DNA from: Nannocystis exedens
GTDB lineage: Bacteria > Myxococcota_A > Polyangia > Nannocystales > Nannocystaceae
Assembly: GCF_002343915.1 (NCBI RefSeq)
Contig: NZ_NETK01000001.1
Coordinates: forward strand, 8,260,001-8,324,000
Length of the DNA: 64,000 nt
Direction of reading: 5' to 3'
Below the pieces are notes generated by a model. That model searched no databases. It saw only the letters and a list, made by a program, of their open reading frames with translations, and was not told the origin of the DNA. The translations under genes and the position numbers were made by a program. Below are positions 52,400 through 59,998 of the stretch, in pieces (position 1 is the first letter of the stretch; every line of letters starts with the position of its first letter).

Positions 52400-52521
52400 C
52401 GTTGCGGTGTGGACCGTCTGCGGGGCCCTGCCCCCAGGGGCGGCCGGTATCACACAGGTAGGTCGGGGACGGTGGCGGTCCGTCCGAGGCTGTTCATCCT
52501 TGGCGATACCGAGGGTCTGTC

Positions 52522-54768
52522 ATGCGCCGTATCTCTATCTGCCCGCGGATGCTCTGGCCCGCGCTATGTGTCGGCCTCTTCGTCGCCGCTATCTCCGACG
52601 CCGAGGCGAACACTCTCTCTATTCAAACTCCCTATATCAACACCAAGATCGCGCTGGCCGGCACGGTCGTGGACCGCCAGGGTCTGCCGATCGCCGGCGC
52701 GACGGTCCAGGTCCTCGCATTCGGGGCCGGGGCCGCGAACGCGGGCCGCACCGCCACGACGGACGGCTCCGGCGCGTTCGAGCTGGAAGACCTCGACCGG
52801 CGCTCCGTGCTCCTGAAGGTCACGCGCGCCGGTTACTACCCGGAGATCATCCCCGCCGACCTGCATCGACCCGCGTACGAGGCGTCGACCAGGGTCGGCA
52901 ACCTTACGCTCACCGACAAGAAGCCTGGGCGGGTGCGGCTGATGTTCGTCGGCGACACCATGTTCGGTCGCCGCTTCACCGACGAGGATCAGGACGGCCA
53001 GCAGGAGGCGAGCGATCTTATCCGCTCGGCCTCGCGCGCCGCCGACGCCGAGAAGGTCGTCCGCTACGTCGCCGACGCGCTGGCCTCCGCCGATTACGCG
53101 GTCGCCAACCTCGAATGCACCGTGAGCGCCGATCCGGGCCCGGAGCACCCTTACAAGGCCTATACCTTCTATTCGCACCCCGACACCCTGGCCGGGCTCA
53201 CGGCGGCCGGGGTCGACGGGGTCAGCCTCGGCAACAACCACGTGTTCGACTACCTCGGCACCGGCGTCTACGACACGATCAACGCCGTCGCCGACCACGG
53301 GCTCGACTGGACCGGGGCGGAGATGAGCGAGACGGCGGCCCTCGACACGGCGATCCGTCGCACCGTGTCGGGGGTGCCGCTGTCGCTGCAAGGCTTCTCC
53401 GCGCTGCGCACCGACGGCTCGCAGCTCTCCGATTATTTGTTGGTGGCGCTCGACCCGGCCAAGCCGGGGGCGCTCGACGCCTCCGACGACAACTTCGACG
53501 AATTCTTCGCCGCCGAGGAGGGCCGCTTCCGCGTGCCGATGATCCACGGCGGCCAGGAGTTCAGCAGCTACCCGATCGACGCCATGCGCGAGCGCTTCGT
53601 CGACCTCGTCGACGGCGGCGCCGGCCTGGTCGTCGCCCACCACACGCACACGATGCACGGCATCGGCCTGGTCGACCCCGGCGACGGCCCGCGCTTCGTG
53701 CTGATGTCGCTGGGCAACTTCATCTTCGACCAGAGCACCTTCGCCACCACGCAGTCGTTCATCGCCGTCGCCGACGTCGACGCGACCGCGTACGGCTTCG
53801 ACGTCGCCCGCCTCGAGCTGATCCCCGTCCACGTCGAGAATTACGTGCCGAAGCTGCTGGCCGGCCGCGCGCTCGAGCGCCACGCGCGGCAGCTCGGCCA
53901 CCTGTCGTCGACCCTGCCGCTCGCGCCGAGCGGCAGCTCGCAGCCCGACGGCCTGCGCGGCGCGGTGGTGTTCCCGTGGCGGGGCCGCGTCGTCGCCCTG
54001 CGCGATTCGTCGCAGTACGTCAGCCACGCCAGCGACCAGTCGTTCAGCCTGCCGGTCCACGGCGGCGCCGCCGGCCCGGTCGCGTTCACCCGCCAGGACG
54101 CGACCGACGCGCTCGTCGGCGTCAAGACCGGCGCCGCGGCGAAGGTCGAGGTCGGCCGCGACATCCTGCTGTACGGGAGCTTCGAGGACGTCGACGTCGA
54201 CGGCGATTACCTCGAGGGCTTCGGCTGGGACCAGAGCGAGTACCGCCACGTGCAGAGCAAGCAGGCCTACGGCGGCGTCGCCGCGGCGGTGCTGGTGCGC
54301 ACCGACAAGCACGAGAGCGACGTCGAGATGCCGCTGCGGCGGACGGTGCCGATCGCCGGCGGCACGAAGTTGACCCTGCGCGGCCACGTGCGCGCCGACA
54401 ACGGCGGCACCTTCCGCGTCATGACGCGGTTCTACGACGCCGACGGCGACGCGATCGGCAGCCACGAGCGCTACAGCCACGCCGCCGGCACCTACGGGTG
54501 GCGACAGTTCACGGCCTCGTTCACCGCCCCGGCCGGCGCGACGGCGATCCGCGTGTCGTTCAAGCAGGCGCCGACGCAGGCGGGCGAGGGTCGGGTCTAC
54601 GTCGACGAGGTCGCGCTGATCCAGTGGGACCCGAAGCCGGCCGACGCCAAGGCCGGGGTCAGCCTGCCCGGGCCCAACGATTATTCGTACCTGCGCTTCT
54701 CGGAGATCGCCGGCGGCGGCGCTCGCCTGGCGGTCACCGTGACGCACCGGATCTACGCCGCGAAGTGA
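52522..54768 (+). CDS. CapA-family (metallophosphatase-like) secreted protein
   Basis: 748 residues. The signal is LWPALCVGLFVAAISDAEA. Residues about 45-120 form a carboxypeptidase-regulatory-like Ig domain (LAGTVVDRQGLPIAGATVQV). The CapA/PgsA domain starts at about 135 (VRLMFVGDTMFGRR) and shows ADYAVANLECTVS, GVSLGNNHVFDYLGTGVYDT, MIHGGQEFSSYP, VVAHHTHTMHGIG and FVLMSLGNFIFDQ, the metal and active-site loops of the family. The C-terminal ~230 residues include a carbohydrate-binding-module-like sandwich. CapA proteins act in poly-gamma-glutamate synthesis or as exopolymer phosphatases; the role here is unknown. Confidence 0.85.
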   Translation: MRRISICPRMLWPALCVGLFVAAISDAEANTLSIQTPYINTKIALAGTVVDRQGLPIAGATVQVLAFGAGAANAGRTATTDGSGAFELEDLDRRSVLLKVTRAGYYPEIIPADLHRPAYEASTRVGNLTLTDKKPGRVRLMFVGDTMFGRRFTDEDQDGQQEASDLIRSASRAADAEKVVRYVADALASADYAVANLECTVSADPGPEHPYKAYTFYSHPDTLAGLTAAGVDGVSLGNNHVFDYLGTGVYDTINAVADHGLDWTGAEMSETAALDTAIRRTVSGVPLSLQGFSALRTDGSQLSDYLLVALDPAKPGALDASDDNFDEFFAAEEGRFRVPMIHGGQEFSSYPIDAMRERFVDLVDGGAGLVVAHHTHTMHGIGLVDPGDGPRFVLMSLGNFIFDQSTFATTQSFIAVADVDATAYGFDVARLELIPVHVENYVPKLLAGRALERHARQLGHLSSTLPLAPSGSSQPDGLRGAVVFPWRGRVVALRDSSQYVSHASDQSFSLPVHGGAAGPVAFTRQDATDALVGVKTGAAAKVEVGRDILLYGSFEDVDVDGDYLEGFGWDQSEYRHVQSKQAYGGVAAAVLVRTDKHESDVEMPLRRTVPIAGGTKLTLRGHVRADNGGTFRVMTRFYDADGDAIGSHERYSHAAGTYGWRQFTASFTAPAGATAIRVSFKQAPTQAGEGRVYVDEVALIQWDPKPADAKAGVSLPGPNDYSYLRFSEIAGGGARLAVTVTHRIYAAK

Positions 54769-54773
54769 TGCCG

Positions 54774-54812
54774 CGCGCCCGCGTCGCCGGAGCCCGAGGC
54801 GACGCGGGCGCG
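54774..54812. terminator. 15-bp perfect bidirectional hairpin
   Basis: Arms 54774-54788 and 54798-54812 pair exactly. It lies between the convergent CapA and glpF genes. Confidence 0.75.
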
Positions 54813-54817
54813 GGGTG

Positions 54818-55531
54818 TCACCCCGCGATCGCGGCCGCGTGCAGCAGCGCGGCCGCGGCCGCGCCGACCAGCGGGCCGGCGATCGGCACCCACGCGTAGC
54901 CCCAGTCGCTGTCGCCCTTGTGGCGCAGCGGCAGCACCGCGTGGGCCAGCCGCGGCCCGAGGTCGCGCGCCGGGTTGATCGCGTAGCCGGTCGGCCCGCC
55001 GAGCGACAGCCCGATCGCCAGCACCAGCAGCGCGACCGGCAGCGCGTCGAGGGCCCCGAGCCCGTGGGTCGGCGCGGCGATCTGCAGCACCCCGAGCACG
55101 AACACGAAGGTCGCGATCGCCTCGGTCAGGAAGTTGTGGCCGAGGTCGCGGACCGCCGGGGCCGTGCAGAACACGCCGCGCACCGTGGCCGGGTCGGCGG
55201 TCGCGTCGAACTGCCGGCGGTAGGCCAGCCACACGATCACCGCGCCGACGAAGGCGCCGAGCAACTGCGCACACATGTACGAAGGGACAGCCGCCCACGC
55301 GAACTTGCCCCGCAGCGCCAGCGCCAGGGTGACGGCCGGGTTGAGGTGGGCGCCGCTGGCCGCCGCCACCGCGTAGACGGCGACGAACACCGCCGCGGCC
55401 CAGCCGGCGGTGATGGCGACGAGGCCGCCGCCGTGCCCGTGCGTGCGCGCCAGCGCGACGTTGGCGACCACGCCGTCGCCGAGGACGATGAGGATCGCGG
55501 TCCCGAGGAGCTCGGCGGCGAACGGGGTCAT
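54818..55531 (-). CDS. glpF: Glycerol facilitator (MIP family)
   Basis: 237 residues with six membrane segments and the two half-helices. The first NPA box is in SGAHLNPAVTLALAL; the second is in GYAINPARDLGPR, where the Asp after NPAR marks glycerol facilitators over water-only aquaporins. The start MTPFAAELLGTAILIVLGDG is the family N-terminus. It conducts glycerol and small polyols across the inner membrane. No glycerol kinase gene is adjacent. A diverged palindrome (55274-55290) lies in codons for VPSYMC, which still align normally with the family. Confidence 0.93.
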   Translation of the reverse strand: MTPFAAELLGTAILIVLGDGVVANVALARTHGHGGGLVAITAGWAAAVFVAVYAVAAASGAHLNPAVTLALALRGKFAWAAVPSYMCAQLLGAFVGAVIVWLAYRRQFDATADPATVRGVFCTAPAVRDLGHNFLTEAIATFVFVLGVLQIAAPTHGLGALDALPVALLVLAIGLSLGGPTGYAINPARDLGPRLAHAVLPLRHKGDSDWGYAWVPIAGPLVGAAAAALLHAAAIAG

Positions 55532-55999
55532 CCCCGCGAGGATAGACCGGACGCGCCCGGCCGGTCCATCCTCGCGGCGATGGCCTCACTGCATGTCTCT
55601 GGCTGCAAGCGGCGTCCGGGCGCGCCGCGTCACCGGCCGTGCGCGCGCTGCTGGACCTCACGGCAGAAGCCAGCGCACACGCGGGGAACGACCCCGAGCC
55701 GTGTCACTCGCCGGCCGGTCGCCTCGAGGCAGCGACGCACTCGGGGCACGGACCGTCGAGCTCGTGACGGACACCAGCGGTAACCGTTCGGTGGACCGCG
55801 TCGTGACGTGAACCCTCCGAGGAGGCACCTGGCCGCGGAGGCGGATGTCGATGAATGACGGGAGCTCAGGCCTCAGTCCAGTCCTTCGGTCGCGACTCGC
55901 GGCATTTTTCGCCGAGCGCTCGACTGCCCGGATCCGTCGCTCACGCGAGGCTCGCCTGAGCGATTTCGTCCCGGCGCCTGCTACCCCGGGCTGCTGGCC
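55532..55999. other. Intergenic region, no gene seen
   Basis: 468 bp between two minus-strand genes. Short frames have no family motifs and codon use is unremarkable. Confidence 0.45.
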
Positions 56000-57262
56000 T
56001 CAGGCCCGGGGGAGGAGCCGCTTGCCCGTCGCGGGATCCCACACGCCGAGGCGCCGGTCGTCGACGACGCCGGCGATGCGCAGCCCGTCCGGCGACGTGA
56101 AGAACATCGTCTTGTCGACAGCTCCATCCGCGTCGAGCTTCTTGCGCTTCTTGCCCGCGACGACCTCGTCGGCGAACACGCGGAGTCTCCCGTCGGGCGA
56201 CGTATCCGACTCCTTGTAGCCCGTGCGCTCCGACGTCTCGTCGGACCACTCGTGCGGCTCGCGCTTGAGGAGCTTCATCGACGGCACTGCGAGCTCGATC
56301 AGCTCGTTCCCCTCGTCGCCTTCCATCGCCACGAGCAGCCGCTTCTCGTCGGTCTGAAAGCGCGCGATCGGCCCGCCCGCGTGATTGCCGTGCGCCCAAT
56401 TGCCGAGCTGCTTGCCCGTCTTCGCGTCCCACAGGGCGACGGTGTTGTCGCCGCCCTTCACGGCGCTCGTGCTGACCGACGCGATGTACTTGCCCTTCGG
56501 CGACACCTGCACGTCGACGACCTCGCCCTTGGGATGACCCGCGTACTCGACGAGCAGCTCGCCCGTCGCCAGATCGAAGCGCTTCAACGCCCGTGCGCCA
56601 CCGATGACGCTCTTCGAGTCGGGGCTGAACGCCACCGCATGGAGGAACTGCATGCCACGTCCGCCGGCGGAGGTGATGCGATGCAGCTGCGCGCCCGTCG
56701 ACGAATCCCAGATGCAGATCGCGCCGTCGTGTCCCGTCGAGACGAGGTAGCGACCATCGGGGGACGCCGCGAGCGCGAGGATGTCTCCCTCATGCGTCAT
56801 CGCGGATGTCGCGGGCTTCGCCTTCGCGGCGGGCGCGAGTCGTCTCTTCAGCGCCGCGTCGACCTTGATGAAGTCCCGCCGCGTCGCACTCGTCGCGTCG
56901 TAGCCGGCCTTCGCCTTGGCCTCGTCGGCATAGAGTGCGAACGCGGGAGCGGAGCGCTTGGTGAGGTTGCCGGGGTTGAGGTCGCTGCTCCACGCGCACG
57001 GCGCTCCCGACGCATCGAACGCGGCATACGACGCGAGCAAGCACCCTGCTTTCACGCCGACGATGTTCACGCCCACGCGCTTCGCCCGGTCGACTTTTCC
57101 CCACGTCCCTGCGGCGTTCATCGGCACGACGAACCCGTCGACGCCCGCGGCCGCGACGAGCGCTCGCACCGCGCGTGTCGACCAGTCGACGCCGTCGGCG
57201 TCGGCGAAGTCGGTCTGGAATTGAAAGTCCTCGAGGCGAAACGTGGCCGGGGGCTGGCTCAT
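56000..57262 (-). CDS. WD40-repeat protein
   Basis: 420 residues without a signal peptide. The N-terminal ~160 residues are of unknown fold. From about 165 come WD40-like blades: HEGDILALAASPDGRYLVST then GHDGAICIWDSSTGAQLHRI; FLHAVAFSPDSKSVIGGARA; VVDVQVSPKGKYIASVSTSA; TVALWDAKTGKQLGNW; and a last blade with GVWDPATGKRLLP. A cytoplasmic protein-interaction propeller is expected. It stands alone; its codon use is less extreme than the neighbours, with more Lys codons. Confidence 0.82.
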   Translation of the reverse strand: MSQPPATFRLEDFQFQTDFADADGVDWSTRAVRALVAAAGVDGFVVPMNAAGTWGKVDRAKRVGVNIVGVKAGCLLASYAAFDASGAPCAWSSDLNPGNLTKRSAPAFALYADEAKAKAGYDATSATRRDFIKVDAALKRRLAPAAKAKPATSAMTHEGDILALAASPDGRYLVSTGHDGAICIWDSSTGAQLHRITSAGGRGMQFLHAVAFSPDSKSVIGGARALKRFDLATGELLVEYAGHPKGEVVDVQVSPKGKYIASVSTSAVKGGDNTVALWDAKTGKQLGNWAHGNHAGGPIARFQTDEKRLLVAMEGDEGNELIELAVPSMKLLKREPHEWSDETSERTGYKESDTSPDGRLRVFADEVVAGKKRKKLDADGAVDKTMFFTSPDGLRIAGVVDDRRLGVWDPATGKRLLPRA

Positions 57263-57450
57263 CTGTCCCCAGCGTCGGGCAGGTCGTGCGCGCGGTCAAT
57301 CGTTCGGTTCGACCCGAACGACGATCGGGGGCCCGCTTCGTCGACGGCCACGCCAGCGAAAGGATCACCGGTGTTGTTTCGCCCGTCGACGCTGCCGCCT
57401 GGTTCAAGCACTGCGGTGTCGTCGGAGCTCGACACGCGGGAGACCTGCCG

Positions 57451-58551
57451 TCACAGGCGCTGCCACAGCTTGCGCTGGCCGGTGGCCGAGGCCTCGGCGA
57501 TGGTGTCGACGAGGTGGTGAAGCTTGACGGCGTCGCGGAAGCTCGGGGCGACCGACGTGCCCTCGACGAGGTCGCGGGCGAACGCGGTGTACAGCTCCGC
57601 GACCTGGTGGGCGTCGCCGGTGAGGTCGCCGCGCGGCGACCAGGAGTAGCGCGCGGGCGTCGGCAGCGGCGCGAGCGGCTGATCGTCGCCGCGGGCGCCC
57701 GAGAGCGAGAGGTCGGGGCCGATCACGAGGTCGCCCTCGGTGCCGGTGAGCACGGTCTGAAGGATCGGGCCGTTGCGCTTGCCGCCTTCGAAGTGGGCCG
57801 AGAGCACCGCACCGCTGGCCAGCGTGCCGCTGATGAGCACCTGGTCGGGCGCGGTGACCGGCAAGATCTCGCCGGTCTCGGCGATCCGCGTCTCGTCGAA
57901 CTGGCGGGCCACCACCGCCGACAGGGTGTGGAAGTCGCCGACGGCCGCGAGCACCGTGTCGAGGAAGTGGGCGCTGACGGTCGCCAGCGTGTTGACGCCG
58001 CTGGCCGCGTCGGCGGTGTAGGCGTAGCTCTGCGGGCGCGTGGCCCCCAGCAGCGGCAGCGCCACGTGCAGCGTCGCCGAACGCAGGCGGCCGAGGTAGC
58101 CCTGGGCCAGCAGGTCGCGCAGGTAACGGATGCTCGGCGCCAGCCGCCGCTGCAGGCCGATCACGGTGCGCACGCCGGCGCGCTCGGCCAGCGCCGCCAG
58201 CTCACGCGTCTCGGCCGACGACACGCCCAGCGGCCACTCGCTGAACACGTGCTTGTGGGCCGCCAGCGCGGCGCGCACCAGCGGCGCGTGCTCCGGCGCC
58301 CGCACCGAGACGACCACGAGGTCGACGTCGGGGTGCTCGATCAGCTTGCTGGCGCGGTCGAAGGCATGCGCCGCGCCGAACCGCCGCGCCGCCTCGTCGG
58401 CGCTGGCCTGCCGGGTGGTCGCCACGGCCTCGAGCCGGAAGGCCGGCAAGCCGGCCAGAGCCGGCAAGTGGGACTGGACCGCCCAGCTCCCGTTCGGGCT
58501 GGCGCCGATGATGCCGACCCGGATCTTCCGCTTCACGTCAGTGTCGCCCAT
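57451..58551 (-). CDS. Gfo/Idh/MocA-family oxidoreductase
   Basis: 366 residues from the ATG at 58551, with GGAG about 11 nt upstream. The N-terminal Rossmann motif is IRVGIIGASPNGSWAVQSHL. VDLVVVSVRAPEHAPLVRAA and KHVFSEWPLGVSSAET contain the position of the usual EKP; here it is EWP, so the catalytic Lys is replaced by Trp. The C-terminal domain begins VIGLQRRLAPSIRYLRDLLA. This form is like galactose/lactose-type (Gal80-like) members, some of which are regulators lacking dehydrogenase activity. A 22-codon ORF precedes it. Confidence 0.85.
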   Translation of the reverse strand: MGDTDVKRKIRVGIIGASPNGSWAVQSHLPALAGLPAFRLEAVATTRQASADEAARRFGAAHAFDRASKLIEHPDVDLVVVSVRAPEHAPLVRAALAAHKHVFSEWPLGVSSAETRELAALAERAGVRTVIGLQRRLAPSIRYLRDLLAQGYLGRLRSATLHVALPLLGATRPQSYAYTADAASGVNTLATVSAHFLDTVLAAVGDFHTLSAVVARQFDETRIAETGEILPVTAPDQVLISGTLASGAVLSAHFEGGKRNGPILQTVLTGTEGDLVIGPDLSLSGARGDDQPLAPLPTPARYSWSPRGDLTGDAHQVAELYTAFARDLVEGTSVAPSFRDAVKLHHLVDTIAEASATGQRKLWQRL

Positions 58552-58593
58552 AAAAACCCGCTCCTCGCAGCCGCGCTGCAGTGATGCCATTTT

Positions 58594-58662
58594 TCAGGTG
58601 CCGGCCGCCAGGGCCCGCCGCCGCGTGGAGGCGAGCCAGCCGAGAATGATCAGTGTCAACAT
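58594..58662 (-). CDS. 22-residue small ORF before the Gfo/Idh gene
   Basis: MLTLIILGWLASTRRRALAA ending GT-stop. A full GGAGG sits 7 nt before the ATG (58662), a better site than most genes here. The first ten residues are hydrophobic, then RRR, so it could be a membrane microprotein or a leader peptide. It ends 42 nt before the Gfo/Idh start on the same strand. It is too short for homology-based support. Confidence 0.45.
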   Translation of the reverse strand: MLTLIILGWLASTRRRALAAGT

Positions 58663-59464
58663 GAAAGGTCCTCCGCGAACGGCACCGGCCTCGGGGGTTT
58701 CGATTGCGTGGCTCGGTGGCACGCGCGCGGTCCGACACGGCGACGATCCGCCGTCGGTGCACGGGCGCGGTGCGACGAGATCAGACGCCGCGACGACAGC
58801 GTCGACAGCGGTCGGCCCGACACGCTCGACACGCGCCGCGCCCGGGACAGCGCACCCGCGCCGCCGAACCTGCACCTGCATGAAGCCCGTGGACCACGCC
58901 CTGCATCGAGTGAAGATGATTCCATTAAAATAGAAATATGCAAGGGAAATCTGTCTGCGCGCAGTCGCGCATCGTGCCGAAAGGTCGGTCGGTGGGGCAG
59001 ATTTCGCGGGAATGACGAGGCGGGCAGGAGAAAATCGCGTCGCCCGGCTGTTCAGAAAAGTATACGCCGAGCGGGCGCGGGGGGCACATGTCCGAAGAGA
59101 CATGCATGGCGATGCCGGCCGGCGGTCGCCAGCCCCGGCCACTCTCGCCATGCTGCTGTCCACCCGTCGCGGCGGCTACGGCGGCTCGTGGCTCGCTGGG
59201 CGACCGAATGAGACAGGACATGGCAGTCGCGGTTTGCTACGCTGCATGGCCCTGTCTTCCCGCAGACTGCGCAGGAGACGGGGTCTGAGTGCTCTCGGAG
59301 AGGATGATGGCACGCGCTCTCAAGGTATCTGCACAGAGATCGCTGCTCGATCGGCCGCAGCGATCGGGGATCTTGCCGACGCTCTGGTTCTGGAACGATT
59401 GGGAGGCCCAACGCCTCATCCTGCCATTCATCATCCTGTCGATCCCTGGCTTTCTCTTGCTTAC
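58663..59464. other. Long intergenic region, no firm gene
   Basis: About 800 bp. The stretch near 58918-58945 (ttccattaaaatagaaatatg) is the most AT-rich in the area and is a promoter candidate. A palindrome is at 59087. The frame 59289-59510 (membrane-like, ILPFIILSIPGFLLL) may belong to the next gene. Confidence 0.4.
59087..59104. repeat. Dispersed 18-bp palindrome
   Basis: catgtccgaagagacatg, identical to the copy at 59931. Confidence 0.75.
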
Positions 59465-59854
59465 ATGCTTCGGATGCGGCTGGGGCTCGAGCCCTGGGTC
59501 AGCATCGTGATCACCCTAACAATGTCCGTTCTGATGATGGGGCTGATGGAACGGTACGTGCGCGAGCAGGCGCGGCTGCGTTCCGTGGAGGAGAGCGCCG
59601 AGGTGCCGCTCCCCGCCACCGCCGGCGCGCGAGCCGGCCGCGGCCTCGTGATCTCGATGGCGGCCGTCGCCGGGGCCCTGACCGTGTTGCTGCTCTTGCA
59701 GGTAAGTTTCGCACTCCTTGGTGCGGCCGCGGTCGGCGGGGTCGCGCTCATCGCCGCGACCCTGTGGCGGGGCTCGTCCGGAGCGAGGCGACTCGCATCC
59801 GGCGAGAAGTCGGGAGCGCCTGCCCTCCCGGAGTCCGAGCAGGGGGAGCGGTAG
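59465..59854 (+). CDS. Small membrane protein, possibly 5'-truncated by a frameshift
   Basis: 129 residues from the ATG at 59465 (MLRMRLGLEPWVSIVITLTM). Membrane segments are WVSIVITLTMSVLMMGLM and a long pair GLVISMAAVAGALTVLLLLQ with ALLGAAAVGGVALIAATLW. The preceding frame at 59289-59510 (MARALKVSAQRSLLD through LWFWNDWEAQRLILPFIILS) looks like a matching N-terminus in another frame, so the gene may extend upstream through a frameshift near 59450-59470. The family is unknown. Confidence 0.45.
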   Translation: MLRMRLGLEPWVSIVITLTMSVLMMGLMERYVREQARLRSVEESAEVPLPATAGARAGRGLVISMAAVAGALTVLLLLQVSFALLGAAAVGGVALIAATLWRGSSGARRLASGEKSGAPALPESEQGER

Positions 59855-59930
59855 GCGGCCGAGCCTCGCGCTCCTTCCCCGGGTGCGGCTGCGCCGGCGG
59901 CCACGGGCCCGGGCGCGGATGCCCCGGCGG

Positions 59931-59948
59931 CATGTCCGAAGAGACATG
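59931..59948. repeat. Dispersed 18-bp palindrome
   Basis: Identical to 59087-59104; 50 nt past the helicase stop on the minus strand. Confidence 0.75.
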
Positions 59949-59998
59949 TAGGGCGGACGGCCTCGCAGCGCGCGCTCGCGCGCAGCGCCCGGCGACGC

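Noticed and set aside
59012..59460. Upstream extension of the small membrane protein in the same frame
   Set aside because: The extension is Arg-rich and overlaps a palindrome; the hydrophobic N-terminal candidate lies in another frame.
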